Origin: SZUA-370 sp034003955
Lineage (GTDB): Bacteria > Spirochaetota > Spirochaetia > Treponematales > UBA12059
DNA length: 64,000 nucleotides
Direction: 5' to 3'
Assembly: GCA_034003955.1 (NCBI GenBank)
Contig: JAVEXO010000010.1
Coordinates: 5,152 to 69,151, forward strand
The translations under genes and the position numbers were made by a program. This document shows, in pieces, positions 52,401 through 61,234 of this stretch; within the stretch, counting starts at the first letter, position 1, and each line of letters opens with the position of its first letter. Below the pieces are notes generated by a model. That model was given only the letters and a program-made list of their open reading frames with translations. It was not told the origin of the DNA and did no database searches.

Positions 52401-54647
52401 TTATCTTCCTTTAGACTTTATTTTCGTAGTATTAGCCGCCTCGACGGCGCATGCCGCCAAGAAGAACCTGAAACCTTCATGCCTGTCCAGATCGGAGTCT
52501 ATCGCCGCCTCTGATAGTATTGCCGCAGGTCCTGCATCAAGGAAAGTGGAGTCGCTTATTGTCCTGGCAATCACATCGCCGTGTGAAGCGTCATCGATGA
52601 ATGCCTCTAAGTCCTTGCGGAATGCCGGAATGCCTCTGGTCTCGAACCCACGGGGAGAGGCAGAATCGTCGATGGAGTCGAGCAAGGTATGCACGGCCTC
52701 GTCCTTTTCTTGGGTAAAGGTAGAGAATAAGGCATAGAAACCGTTCAAGCCTCCGAGTATGCCTGCTAGCGCCAATACTATCTCGTCGAAGGCATAAGGA
52801 GGCGGTTCACTCTGCTTGAGAACCGACACCAGGGCTGGGATGGATGATGGCCTTCCGAAGCGCTCTATGGCCGAGGCCGCCCTGATCATGAGTCGGGGAT
52901 TGTCGGTGGCGGTGAGGAGATCCTCGATGACAGGCAGGCTCTCCTCGTCGCTCATCGTTGCCAGAGCCACGACGGCTGCTCCCTTGAGCATGTAATCATC
53001 GGCGCTCAGTGCCGCTCGTAACATTGGCAGACCCTCTGTCCATCGACGCTTGCCCAGTATGCGGGCAGCTGCGTATGCGGTGGTATAGGGGTTGCGTACT
53101 ATTTCAAGGGAAATGGCGCGGAGCGCCTTGTTGGAGAGCTGCTCTAGATTCTCAAGAGCCAATAAAGCCTCTATCCGTACGTCTAGACGCGGGCTCGACA
53201 GGTAGGGCAGGAGTTCTCGCTCGGCTACCGCTACTCCATAGCCTCCCAGTTCCTTGATGAGGCGTGCCTCGTCTGAAGGAGAGCCGCTCCTCTCCAGTCG
53301 TTCCAGAAGGCCGATGGCCTTGAGATCTCGCATCGAGAACATGACACCCAGCGATTCGAGTACCGAGGCGGAGTCAGGTGAGCTGAGTTTAAGGGCTCCG
53401 AGCGCGGATACCAGGGTTATGCCGAATGTTATTGAATACAGCAGACGATACGACATGGCAGGAGCCACCCCCGCAACAGACAAGACGTCCAGGAAGATGC
53501 CTCCGGCTGCCGAGCCTAGCGCGCCTCCGAGGCCGTACACCAGGTAGTAGATGACGGCCAGGTCCATCATGTGCTCAGGCTTTACTATTGAGAAGAAATA
53601 GGTTTGACCGGCATTTTCTTCACCCGCTATGCCCAGGCCGACGAGGAAGTTGAGGAAAGCCAGGTAGAGGCCGGTGCGTAGCCCGGTGGATAGTTCTGGG
53701 CTCCATGCTACAGGGATCATCGCTATGGCTGCCACGGCGGTAAAAACGACATAGAGCGGCTTGGATCCTAGCCTGTCCATCAGTTTGCGAGACAGATAGC
53801 CTATGGTGACACTTCCAAGGTTGAAGGCGACAAGATAGGTCATGACGAGACCGGGGCTCTGTTCGTAGAGCACGCGGGCATGGGTGACTATGAAGGTACG
53901 TGCCGTGCCAGCGGAGAAAGACAGAGGCGCAAATACGGAGACGAATCGCCTGAGTCGTGGATCGGCCCAGGCATCCTTGATGGATTTTAAGAACGACGCA
54001 CCGGCAGGGGGTCTATAGGCCTGGGGTTCAGGCAAGCCCAGGAGTATTGATGAGGCTATGGAGCCAGTTAGAATGCCTGCACCTAGGAGGGCAGCGTAGA
54101 GTATGTTTCCTGACCAGGCTCCTAGCACCATGACGGTAGCCGCGCTGGTGGCGATGGCTGTCATGCTTGTTGCTATTTGAACATTTGATAGAAAGGCTCC
54201 CCGCTCGCGTTCACCGGCCAGCATGCCAAGGACGGGATTATTGCCAATGAGCCCGATGCCGCGGAATATATTGAAGAGCAGGCTACTACCCAGGAGCAGG
54301 CTTAAGGCCAAGGCCGGATGGCCGGCCTTGGCCAGGAAGGGAGCGGCTAGAGCGGGAATCATGCCCCAGTATCTAAGCATCCATGACCAGCCGAAAATCT
54401 TTATTATAGGCTGGTTTCGAATGGCTCTCCTGCCCAGGGGCATGAAGAAGTACGTCATGAAATTAAGCGAACCCAGGATACCTATGTAGGTACCCGTAGC
54501 TCCCATCTCCAGGGCAAATAGCGTTGGTATGTTGCCAGACAGCAGCATAAACGAAAGGGAGTTGAGTATATTGAAGACTAAGAATCGCGAACGATAGCGC
54601 TCAATCCTACTCTTAAGCCTTCTTTCGCTGGGGAGCGACTTCTTCAT
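52401..54647 (-). CDS. MFS transporter fused to HEAT-like repeat domain
   Basis: 748 residues. Residues ~20-420 form a 12-helix major facilitator transporter (FNILNSLSFMLLSGNIPTLF, GILGSLNFMTYFFMPLGRRA). Residues ~430-690 are helical repeats of HEAT/PBS-lyase type (YLSSPRLDVRIEALLALENL, SADDYMLKGAAVVALATMSD, LTATDNPRLMIRAASAIERF), which would lie in the cytoplasm. The domain pairing suggests a transporter regulated by, or docking, a soluble partner. Substrate unknown. proC follows with 2 bases between. Confidence 0.75.
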   Translation of the reverse strand: MKKSLPSERRLKSRIERYRSRFLVFNILNSLSFMLLSGNIPTLFALEMGATGTYIGILGSLNFMTYFFMPLGRRAIRNQPIIKIFGWSWMLRYWGMIPALAAPFLAKAGHPALALSLLLGSSLLFNIFRGIGLIGNNPVLGMLAGERERGAFLSNVQIATSMTAIATSAATVMVLGAWSGNILYAALLGAGILTGSIASSILLGLPEPQAYRPPAGASFLKSIKDAWADPRLRRFVSVFAPLSFSAGTARTFIVTHARVLYEQSPGLVMTYLVAFNLGSVTIGYLSRKLMDRLGSKPLYVVFTAVAAIAMIPVAWSPELSTGLRTGLYLAFLNFLVGLGIAGEENAGQTYFFSIVKPEHMMDLAVIYYLVYGLGGALGSAAGGIFLDVLSVAGVAPAMSYRLLYSITFGITLVSALGALKLSSPDSASVLESLGVMFSMRDLKAIGLLERLERSGSPSDEARLIKELGGYGVAVAERELLPYLSSPRLDVRIEALLALENLEQLSNKALRAISLEIVRNPYTTAYAAARILGKRRWTEGLPMLRAALSADDYMLKGAAVVALATMSDEESLPVIEDLLTATDNPRLMIRAASAIERFGRPSSIPALVSVLKQSEPPPYAFDEIVLALAGILGGLNGFYALFSTFTQEKDEAVHTLLDSIDDSASPRGFETRGIPAFRKDLEAFIDDASHGDVIARTISDSTFLDAGPAAILSEAAIDSDLDRHEGFRFFLAACAVEAANTTKIKSKGR

Positions 54648-54679
54648 GGCAACAGTATAGTGTCGTTACTCGCTCTCGA

Positions 54680-56035
54680 CTATTGGGGCGCGGCACCTGT
54701 CTTGACAACGGCCTTGCGCTTCCATCGGCCGCCTAGATAGTACCAGCTTGAGAACACGGCGCCCATGAGCCAGCCCGCGGGAATGCTCCACCATATACCG
54801 TCGGTTCCCATGCCCAGGGGCCCGGAAAATAATATGGCGCATGGTATACGTATGACCCACAGGGCCAGGATGGTGTTTATCATTGGTATGAATGCATCAC
54901 CTGCCCCACGCATGACACCATTGTTAATAAACATGGTCGAGAAGAGTAGATAGGTGGCCCCGACTATGCTCAGATAGCGGGCTCCTATGGCCATGACTTC
55001 TGTATCACGGGTGAACATGCCCATGAGGGCCGTGCCAAAGAGGATTACGATAGCTCCTACCGTTAAAGAAATGGCGCCACCCACGAGGGTGGCGGACATG
55101 TGGCCGCGCTTGACCCGCTCCGTCTTGCCTGCGCCCATGTTCTGCCCCGTGAAGGTAGAGATAGCCTGGCTCAGGTTCATGGCTGGCATCGAGGCGAAGC
55201 TATCCAGTCGTGAGGCCGCCGCGTAGGCGGCTATCGTGGCGGTGCCATGGCCATTGACAATACGGGCCAGCGCCATCATGCCCAGGGACACCATTGTCTG
55301 CTGTACGCTCGTTGGCAGCCCTATCCTGAGGCTCTGTCTGAATATAGGTTTATCGAATTTTAGCTGCCTTATGTTAATGCTGATGAGCCTGTTCCTGGCG
55401 TTGATATAGAATAGTCCTCCGACGAAGGATGCTCCCTGTGAAATGACGGTTGCCCATGCCGCTCCCACAACACCCCAGCCAAAGCCAACGACGAATAAAA
55501 AATCCAGGGCTACATTGAGAAGGCTGGCCGCGATGAGGAGATAGAGCGGTGTCTTGGAATCACCTAAGCCGCGAAGTACGGCTGAAATGGCGTTATACCC
55601 AAACATGGCCAGGAGCCCTGCAAAGATGACACGCAGGTAGTCAGAGGCCTCCTGGAATACATCGGCAGGAACCTTGAGGAGCGTCAATATTCCATTCGTC
55701 GAAACAACACCTACTATAGACATGAACAGTCCGGCCCAGAACAAGGTTATATACCCGGTATCAACGGCCGCTCGCACCTTGACCATGTCCTTGGCTCCGA
55801 AATACTGGGCAACCAGGACCATTGTCCCCATGGTAAGCCCTGTGACCAGTGATATCATGAGGAATATGACAGGGAAGGCGGTTCCTACGGCCGCAAGTGC
55901 CGCGGTTCCGACATAATTGCCTACTATGATGCTGTCTACCATGGTATAAAACTGCTGGAATATATTGCCTATAAGCATGGGCAGGGCGAATGTGATTATT
56001 GTTCGCGTCTCTCCGCCTTGTGTAAGATCTTTCAT
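54680..56035 (-). CDS. MATE-family efflux transporter
   Basis: 451 residues with 12 predicted helices in two halves. Typical MATE start (LTQGGETRTIITFALPMLIG, then GNIFQQFYTMVDSIIVGNYV) and the internal repeat near residue 240 (RIGLPTSVQQTMVSLGMMAL) are clear. Such exporters remove cationic compounds using Na+ or H+ gradients. It has its own promoter and is not in an operon with neighbours. Confidence 0.88.
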   Translation of the reverse strand: MKDLTQGGETRTIITFALPMLIGNIFQQFYTMVDSIIVGNYVGTAALAAVGTAFPVIFLMISLVTGLTMGTMVLVAQYFGAKDMVKVRAAVDTGYITLFWAGLFMSIVGVVSTNGILTLLKVPADVFQEASDYLRVIFAGLLAMFGYNAISAVLRGLGDSKTPLYLLIAASLLNVALDFLFVVGFGWGVVGAAWATVISQGASFVGGLFYINARNRLISINIRQLKFDKPIFRQSLRIGLPTSVQQTMVSLGMMALARIVNGHGTATIAAYAAASRLDSFASMPAMNLSQAISTFTGQNMGAGKTERVKRGHMSATLVGGAISLTVGAIVILFGTALMGMFTRDTEVMAIGARYLSIVGATYLLFSTMFINNGVMRGAGDAFIPMINTILALWVIRIPCAILFSGPLGMGTDGIWWSIPAGWLMGAVFSSWYYLGGRWKRKAVVKTGAAPQ

Positions 56036-56070
56036 GATGCTCCGGCTTATGTCGTAGAATATAAACCACC

Positions 56071-56099
56071 AGTATAAGAAAACTGTAATGTACTGTCCA
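56071..56099 (-). promoter_or_regulatory. Promoter of the MATE transporter gene
   Basis: Minus strand TGGACA (56099-56094), 17-base spacer, TATACT (56076-56071). Confidence 0.65.
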
Positions 56100-56155
56100 T
56101 ACGACCAGGCACGCAGGTCTTGAAGCCGTCGCCATGGTCGGGATAGGATTTAGCC

Positions 56156-56947
56156 ATGAACCTGTCATTTCTTAAACTACGGGTCGCCGATTGCCCATGG
56201 ATACTGTTTGATGCCTCAGCCATGGTCAGAAATAAAGATACTGGGACGCTGAAACCTGATTGGGCGTCTGTCGCTCAGGCTATTTGTGGGCGCTCACGAG
56301 GTGCGTCGGCAGAAGGTATAATCCTGGCGGACAGTGCTCGTGATGGGCAGCACCTTGAGGCCTGGAGCAGGAACGGTTCACAGTGTAGCCTGAGCCCTAC
56401 AGCGGCTCTATGTGCCGCTCGTTGGCTCTTCGACGCCGGTCGTGCCAGTCGCGATTCTGAAGTGCTTGTAATAGATTCTAGAAATTTTGGACTTGGGATT
56501 GGCATGCCAGAGAGTCCTGGTGGGGGCTCTCTGCTCGAGACGCTCGGTGGGCTTAGGCTCGGCACATCGGTGGGTAAAGGGCTTGGTATACTGGTGCCTG
56601 TTAGTATCGGAGGCTACGATATCAATGCTGTTCTATTCGATAGCCCGCCACCCCTGTCGTATAGCGATAGATTGAAGGCTACCCGTAGCTCAGGCGAATC
56701 GTCCATAGAGGTGCTCGTCGTCTCAAGAGCGGAGCTTCGCCTCAAGCGTGGCCGCTCCGATCCAATCCTGGCCGCGGCCGCGGCCTTGGCTGCAGCAGTA
56801 GCAGTCGATGTGGCGGATCGTGAAGTTGTTGTCACCACGGGAGGAGATAGGCTCGTAGCGCAATGGCCGGAGCATGGCCCCGTGTTCGTGGCTGCCGCTC
56901 CATCTTACTGCCTCTCCGGAGAATTTTGGGCAGAAGACAGAGTCTGA
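56156..56947 (+). CDS. DapF-like protein lacking both catalytic cysteines
   Basis: 263 residues, about the length of diaminopimelate epimerase. The C-terminal half aligns without gaps to DapF from KRGRSDPILAAAAALAAAVA through DREVVVTTGGDRLVAQW to PSYCLSGEFW. In DapF the first stretch holds ACGTGACA with one catalytic Cys; here that position is Ala206 and GTG is AAA. The other catalytic Cys, in MCGNGxRC, corresponds to Ser80 in GSQCSLSPTAALCAARWLFD. Epimerase activity is therefore unlikely. It may bind a ligand or partner instead. Recognition is by eye and the N-terminal quarter is weak. Confidence 0.6.
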   Translation: MNLSFLKLRVADCPWILFDASAMVRNKDTGTLKPDWASVAQAICGRSRGASAEGIILADSARDGQHLEAWSRNGSQCSLSPTAALCAARWLFDAGRASRDSEVLVIDSRNFGLGIGMPESPGGGSLLETLGGLRLGTSVGKGLGILVPVSIGGYDINAVLFDSPPPLSYSDRLKATRSSGESSIEVLVVSRAELRLKRGRSDPILAAAAALAAAVAVDVADREVVVTTGGDRLVAQWPEHGPVFVAAAPSYCLSGEFWAEDRV

Positions 56948-57016
56948 GCACTAGTATACCTGTTAGATGGACATAGAAACATGAATAGGCGATAGTTGAG
57001 CGGGAAGGGTACAACA

Positions 57017-59509
57017 ATGAAAAAAAAGATCCTTCTTGTAGAGGATGACCCGATCATAGCCTTGTGTGAGAAGCGTATGATAGAAGGCTTCGGCTATCTG
57101 GTTGAAACGGTCTCCGACGGCGAGAGTGCCGTGGCTCGGTATGCGGCGGACCCTTCTGTAGATCTTGTGCTCATGGATATCGACCTTGGGAAAGGCATGG
57201 ATGGCACTCAAGCGGCTGCCCTCCTTCTTGCATCGAGGGATGTTCCTATTGTCTTCCTGTCCAGCCACGATGAAGTTGCCATAGTAGAAAAAACCGAGGG
57301 TATAACTTCCTACGGTTATATAACCAAGAATTCAAATAAGACTATCCTGGACGCCTCAATAAAGATGGCATTCAAGCTGTTCGATGCCAATGCAAAGACG
57401 CTTGCCATCAACAGAAAGCTTGAGGCGACGCTTGAAGCCTTGCCCGATCTGTACTTCGAAGTAGACAGGCAGGGGCGTTACCTGGATTATCACTCCTACG
57501 ATCCGGCCCTGCTCTATAAGAAGCCTTCTCTGTTGATGGGCAGCACCATATCTGAACAGCTTCCTCCTTTAGTTTCCCAGGCCATCATGACGGCCATAGA
57601 GGAGGCTATGGCGGATGGTGTATCAAGAGGATGTCGATATTCCCTTGACGTATTAGCCGGGCTGCGATGGTTCGAGGTCTTCGTCTCCAAGATGGCCGGA
57701 GAGCCAGATGATCCACGCTTCATTCTCATCTGCCGGGATATAAGCGCCGGGGTGCGGGCTGAGGAAGCCCTCAATGCAAGCAGGCTGCATGCAGAGCGTC
57801 TGCTAGGGGTATCGGCCGAGATAATCATGGCTACCGACCTCAATGGAAAAATAACGCTCATGAACGAGAGTGGGCACCGCCTCCTGGGGTATGAGCAAGG
57901 TGAGCTCCTTGGCAAGAAATGGGCTGATTGCTGCCTGACAGATGAAAACAGGCTGGATGTGGCTACTTTCCTTGAGGGTATAATGTGCGGTGAGGAGAGC
58001 ACCCTCATACCCCACGAGAACCTCGTTCGCCTCAAGAATGGGGAAACACGCTCCATACTGTGGCACAACACAGTACTGCGTGATGACAACAAGCGGATTA
58101 CAGGCATAATGAGTTCGGGTGAGGACGTGAGCGAGTACAGAGCACTCGAGGAACGTCTGAGACAGAGCGAGAGTCGCTATAGAAGCATCCTGGACGCCTC
58201 GCCTGATACCATCGCACTCACCGATATACAGGGGCAAATCCTCATGTTCCTGCCCAAAGCCCTCCCTATGTTCGGGTATGATCGCAGTGACATTCAGTCA
58301 GGGCACTCCATAAGTGAATATATCGTTCCTGAAGACAGACCCAGGGCTATGGCTAATCTGGGTCGCATGCTTAAAGGAGAGCGCTTGGGCTCAGAGCAGT
58401 ACCGTGGTCTCAAGAAAGACGGCAACATCTTTGACATAGAGATCAATGGAGAAATACTAAAAGATGCCGGCGGCAAACCTGAGCAAGTACTATTCATAGT
58501 GCGTGACATTTCAGAGCGAATGAGGTTGGTCAGGAGGTACAAGCTACTCTTTGACCTATCTACTCTGGGTATAGCCCTCATCGATGTGAAGAGCGGTAAA
58601 TACATCGATGCCAACCCCGCTTTTGTACGCATGCTTGGCTACGACAAGAGTGAACTCCTCACCATGCGTAGTGTTGATATTACCCCGCCCGAACAGTTCA
58701 GACCATTGTTAGACATATACCGTGAATATGAGGCGAGTGGTTGGATAGCACCGTATACAAAGGAATTCCGTCGCAAGGACGGTTCTTTAGTCCCTGTCTC
58801 TGTTAACACAACAGCCTTTGTAAATGATGATAAAAGAAGAGTCATCTGGAGCGTCTTTGAGGACATTTCTGCCAGGCGTGAGTCAGAGAAGAAGGTTTCA
58901 ACCCTGCTTTCTGAGAAGGAGATGATACTCAAGGAAGTGCATCATCGAATCAAGAACAATTTTGCTGTCATACAGAGCCTTTTAAACCTTTCAATACGAC
59001 CAGGAATGGAAGAACAGGTTCTGAATGCCTTCAGCGCGACTGCGGGTCGAGTGCATAGCATGGCAATCCTGTATGAGAAGCTGTACGAGAGCACAGGGTT
59101 CCTCGAGGCATCGCTTAGAGACTACCTCTCTACCCTGCTTGATGAGGTCATATCAAATTTTCCTAATGCTGCCAAAGTACGGAGTAGAAAGGATCTTGAT
59201 GATTTTTCACTGCCTGCAAAACAACTGCAATCTCTTGGCATACTTGTCAACGAGCTGGTGACAAACAGCATGAAGCATGCATTCAATGGGAGAGAAGAAG
59301 GGCAGATACACGTCTCGGCCACGCGCGGCAATGGACGCATACGAGTGATTGTTTCTGATGACGGCGTCGGCCTGCCTGCGACTATGGATGTATCGACATC
59401 ATCAGGCTTTGGCCTGACGCTCGTCTCTATGCTGGTCAGCCAGCTTGGTGGAACCATGAGCATGGAGGCTGACGGTGGCACGAAGACGATTGTGGAGTTT
59501 GAGGGATAA
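57017..59509 (+). CDS. Hybrid sensor: receiver, PAS repeats and HisKA_2 histidine kinase
   Basis: 830 residues from the ATG at 57017 (GGGAAGGG upstream). Order of domains: response-regulator receiver (~1-120, phospho-acceptor D54 in LVLMDIDLG), about four PAS domains (~135-620; segments ATDLNGKITLMNESGHRLLG, LTDIQGQILMFLPKALPMFG, VKSGKYIDANPAFVRMLGYD), a HisKA_2 dimer domain with EVHHRIKNN (His 642-643), and a HATPase (NELVTNSMKHAF, DDGVGLPA, GFGLTLVSMLV). No transmembrane helix, so it senses a cytoplasmic signal. No cognate regulator gene is adjacent; the receiver is at the N-terminus, which is unusual. Confidence 0.88.
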   Translation: MKKKILLVEDDPIIALCEKRMIEGFGYLVETVSDGESAVARYAADPSVDLVLMDIDLGKGMDGTQAAALLLASRDVPIVFLSSHDEVAIVEKTEGITSYGYITKNSNKTILDASIKMAFKLFDANAKTLAINRKLEATLEALPDLYFEVDRQGRYLDYHSYDPALLYKKPSLLMGSTISEQLPPLVSQAIMTAIEEAMADGVSRGCRYSLDVLAGLRWFEVFVSKMAGEPDDPRFILICRDISAGVRAEEALNASRLHAERLLGVSAEIIMATDLNGKITLMNESGHRLLGYEQGELLGKKWADCCLTDENRLDVATFLEGIMCGEESTLIPHENLVRLKNGETRSILWHNTVLRDDNKRITGIMSSGEDVSEYRALEERLRQSESRYRSILDASPDTIALTDIQGQILMFLPKALPMFGYDRSDIQSGHSISEYIVPEDRPRAMANLGRMLKGERLGSEQYRGLKKDGNIFDIEINGEILKDAGGKPEQVLFIVRDISERMRLVRRYKLLFDLSTLGIALIDVKSGKYIDANPAFVRMLGYDKSELLTMRSVDITPPEQFRPLLDIYREYEASGWIAPYTKEFRRKDGSLVPVSVNTTAFVNDDKRRVIWSVFEDISARRESEKKVSTLLSEKEMILKEVHHRIKNNFAVIQSLLNLSIRPGMEEQVLNAFSATAGRVHSMAILYEKLYESTGFLEASLRDYLSTLLDEVISNFPNAAKVRSRKDLDDFSLPAKQLQSLGILVNELVTNSMKHAFNGREEGQIHVSATRGNGRIRVIVSDDGVGLPATMDVSTSSGFGLTLVSMLVSQLGGTMSMEADGGTKTIVEFEG

Positions 59510-59515
59510 AAAGGT

Positions 59516-60394
59516 TCAGCTTGTCTTGAACCGTGCCTTGCCCGATAGCGTGTCCATGGCCAGGCCTGCCAGCAATACGGCAGTCCCGGCTACCTTCCTG
59601 TAGTCTATGAGACCATCTTTTACCGCGTCTATGATGACACCGGCTATCGTCTGCCCTGTAAACATGAGGATGGTAAAGGTAAATACAGAGAGGCGGGGCA
59701 TGATGACATTTATTGAGCTGACGACGACTATGCCTATGAGGCCACCTCCTAGAACGAGGAGCGGCCCGGCCTGGCCTATGGCGCCTATGGCCACGGGGAT
59801 AGAGGGCTGAGCGAAGAGCGCTATGACCAGGCTCGTCGTTAGACCTGTAACATAATTGGCCCTGACGCTATGGAGTACGCCTTTACGTCGACCAAGCTCC
59901 GAGTTGATGACCGTTGCCAAACCGGATGTGGCTCCCGCTGTGAACGCCACGATCATGGCAATGCCTGCGAGCCGCCAGTTGCCGCCCATGATTGCAACAC
60001 CTGCCATGGCTAGTGTTATACCAGGAATGCGACTCGCGGAGAGTGGGTACTTGGGGCGGCCCAGGAATCCGGTGGCATCGGCTAAGACCGAGAATACTGT
60101 TTGCCCAAGCAGGGCCAGCGCCACCGTCAGGGAGGCTCCCATGGCGGAGAAAGCGTAGTTGCTGGAGAATACCGTGACGACGCCTATGACGCCGCCAAGG
60201 TACAGATACGGCGCCACTGATCCGGGTAAAGCCCTATCTCCCTTGAGTATCGATATAGTGAAAATGGCTATGAGGCCTACAACATGTATTATTAATACGG
60301 CGACGACTGGACCCGCTATCTCCGAGAAACGACTGTTGATACCGCTCATGATCGTGACGAGGGCTCCGATCAAGGGGGCTATGGTTCCGTACAT
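59516..60394 (-). CDS. DMT-superfamily transporter of the DUF606/YdcZ type
   Basis: 292 residues with about ten hydrophobic helices in two homologous halves (IAPLIGALVTIMSGINSRFS and IPGITLAMAGVAIMGGNWRL begin each). This matches the DUF606 branch of drug/metabolite transporters. The substrate is not known. It diverges from the Crp/Fnr regulator gene, with 89 bases between, so that regulator may control it. GGAG lies 5 bases before the ATG. Confidence 0.78.
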   Translation of the reverse strand: MYGTIAPLIGALVTIMSGINSRFSEIAGPVVAVLIIHVVGLIAIFTISILKGDRALPGSVAPYLYLGGVIGVVTVFSSNYAFSAMGASLTVALALLGQTVFSVLADATGFLGRPKYPLSASRIPGITLAMAGVAIMGGNWRLAGIAMIVAFTAGATSGLATVINSELGRRKGVLHSVRANYVTGLTTSLVIALFAQPSIPVAIGAIGQAGPLLVLGGGLIGIVVVSSINVIMPRLSVFTFTILMFTGQTIAGVIIDAVKDGLIDYRKVAGTAVLLAGLAMDTLSGKARFKTS

Positions 60395-60403
60395 GGGTGC
60401 TCC

Positions 60404-60433
60404 TTGGATGCGTCACGAGTATCGCGCTATACT
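60404..60433 (+). promoter_or_regulatory. Promoter of the Crp/Fnr-family regulator gene
   Basis: TTGGAT (60404-60409), 18-base spacer, TATACT (60428-60433). The predicted start of transcription falls at the beginning of a large palindrome. Confidence 0.55.
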
Positions 60434-60440
60434 ATGAGCG

Positions 60441-60464
60441 GGGATAGGACGTATGTCCTATCCC
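60441..60464. promoter_or_regulatory. Perfect 10-4-10 palindrome, probable operator
   Basis: Arms GGGATAGGAC and GTCCTATCCC around GTAT. The four-base centre is the spacing of Crp/Fnr-type operators. It lies just after the -10 box of the adjacent Crp/Fnr gene, which suggests autorepression, and between that gene and the divergent transporter. As RNA it could also form a hairpin. Confidence 0.6.
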
Positions 60465-60483
60465 GGAGCAAAAGGAGCCATGC

Positions 60484-61194
60484 ATGGCCGAAGCCGATCC
60501 CTATATCCGTCGATACGAGCTTGATGGACTCCTGTCGGATGATCTATTGGCCGCACTCCGTCCTCGCCGGAGCGATCCCGGCGACTATATCATCAGGTCA
60601 GGTGACCCGGTGAGCGACGTGATGTTCTTTGTCGAGGGTAGAGCCAAGGCCTACGGTATCATGGACAACGGGCAGAGTATTTTGGCGGCGTTCTACACGC
60701 CGTTTGATGTATTCGGCGAGGCTGAACTGTTCTCCACCAAGCATTACGCTCTGACTGTTGAAGCCATCTCTAGCTCTGTCTGTCTTTGTCTGTCAGTAGA
60801 GGTGATGCTCAAGGCCGCGCCTCGCAACTATCGCCTGTTCATGTACCTGTGCGGACGGCTAGGCTCTAAGCTTACCGATAGATTCACGGCAGACTCGGTC
60901 AATCTCAGGTATTCCGTTGAAAGCCGCTTGGCCAGTTATCTGCTCGCCTCTGCCGACGCTGAAGGGGGCCTGGTTGGTACGGATGCCCTGGGAGAGCTGG
61001 CTGATTTTATTGGCGCAAGTTACAGACAGTTAGCGCGAGTAGTGCACCGCTTCAGAGAGGAGGGTATACTAGACCCTTCTCGGGGGCGTATTAGGGTGCT
61101 TGACGGCACCAAGCTAGCGGCTCTAGCCGGCGATTCCTATGTTCAGACGGGGTCTGTCATGAAGCCCGGCTCGTTCGGGCGGCGCGACTCGTGA
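60484..61194 (+). CDS. Crp/Fnr-family transcriptional regulator
   Basis: 236 residues. A cNMP-like sensor domain (PGDYIIRSGDPVSDVMFFVEG, then PFDVFGEAELFST) is followed by a dimer helix and a winged helix with recognition segment ASYRQLARVVHRFREEGIL. The phosphate-binding cassette lacks the usual RSAT, so cAMP is probably not the ligand. It most resembles YeiL-like members. Three cysteines are scattered in the middle (CLCLS, LCGRL); an iron-sulphur site is not obvious. AAAGGAG precedes the start. Confidence 0.82.
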   Translation: MAEADPYIRRYELDGLLSDDLLAALRPRRSDPGDYIIRSGDPVSDVMFFVEGRAKAYGIMDNGQSILAAFYTPFDVFGEAELFSTKHYALTVEAISSSVCLCLSVEVMLKAAPRNYRLFMYLCGRLGSKLTDRFTADSVNLRYSVESRLASYLLASADAEGGLVGTDALGELADFIGASYRQLARVVHRFREEGILDPSRGRIRVLDGTKLAALAGDSYVQTGSVMKPGSFGRRDS

Positions 61195-61234
61195 GCCTTC
61201 TGTTGTCGGTGTTCCTGTTAGAGGAGTATACAGC

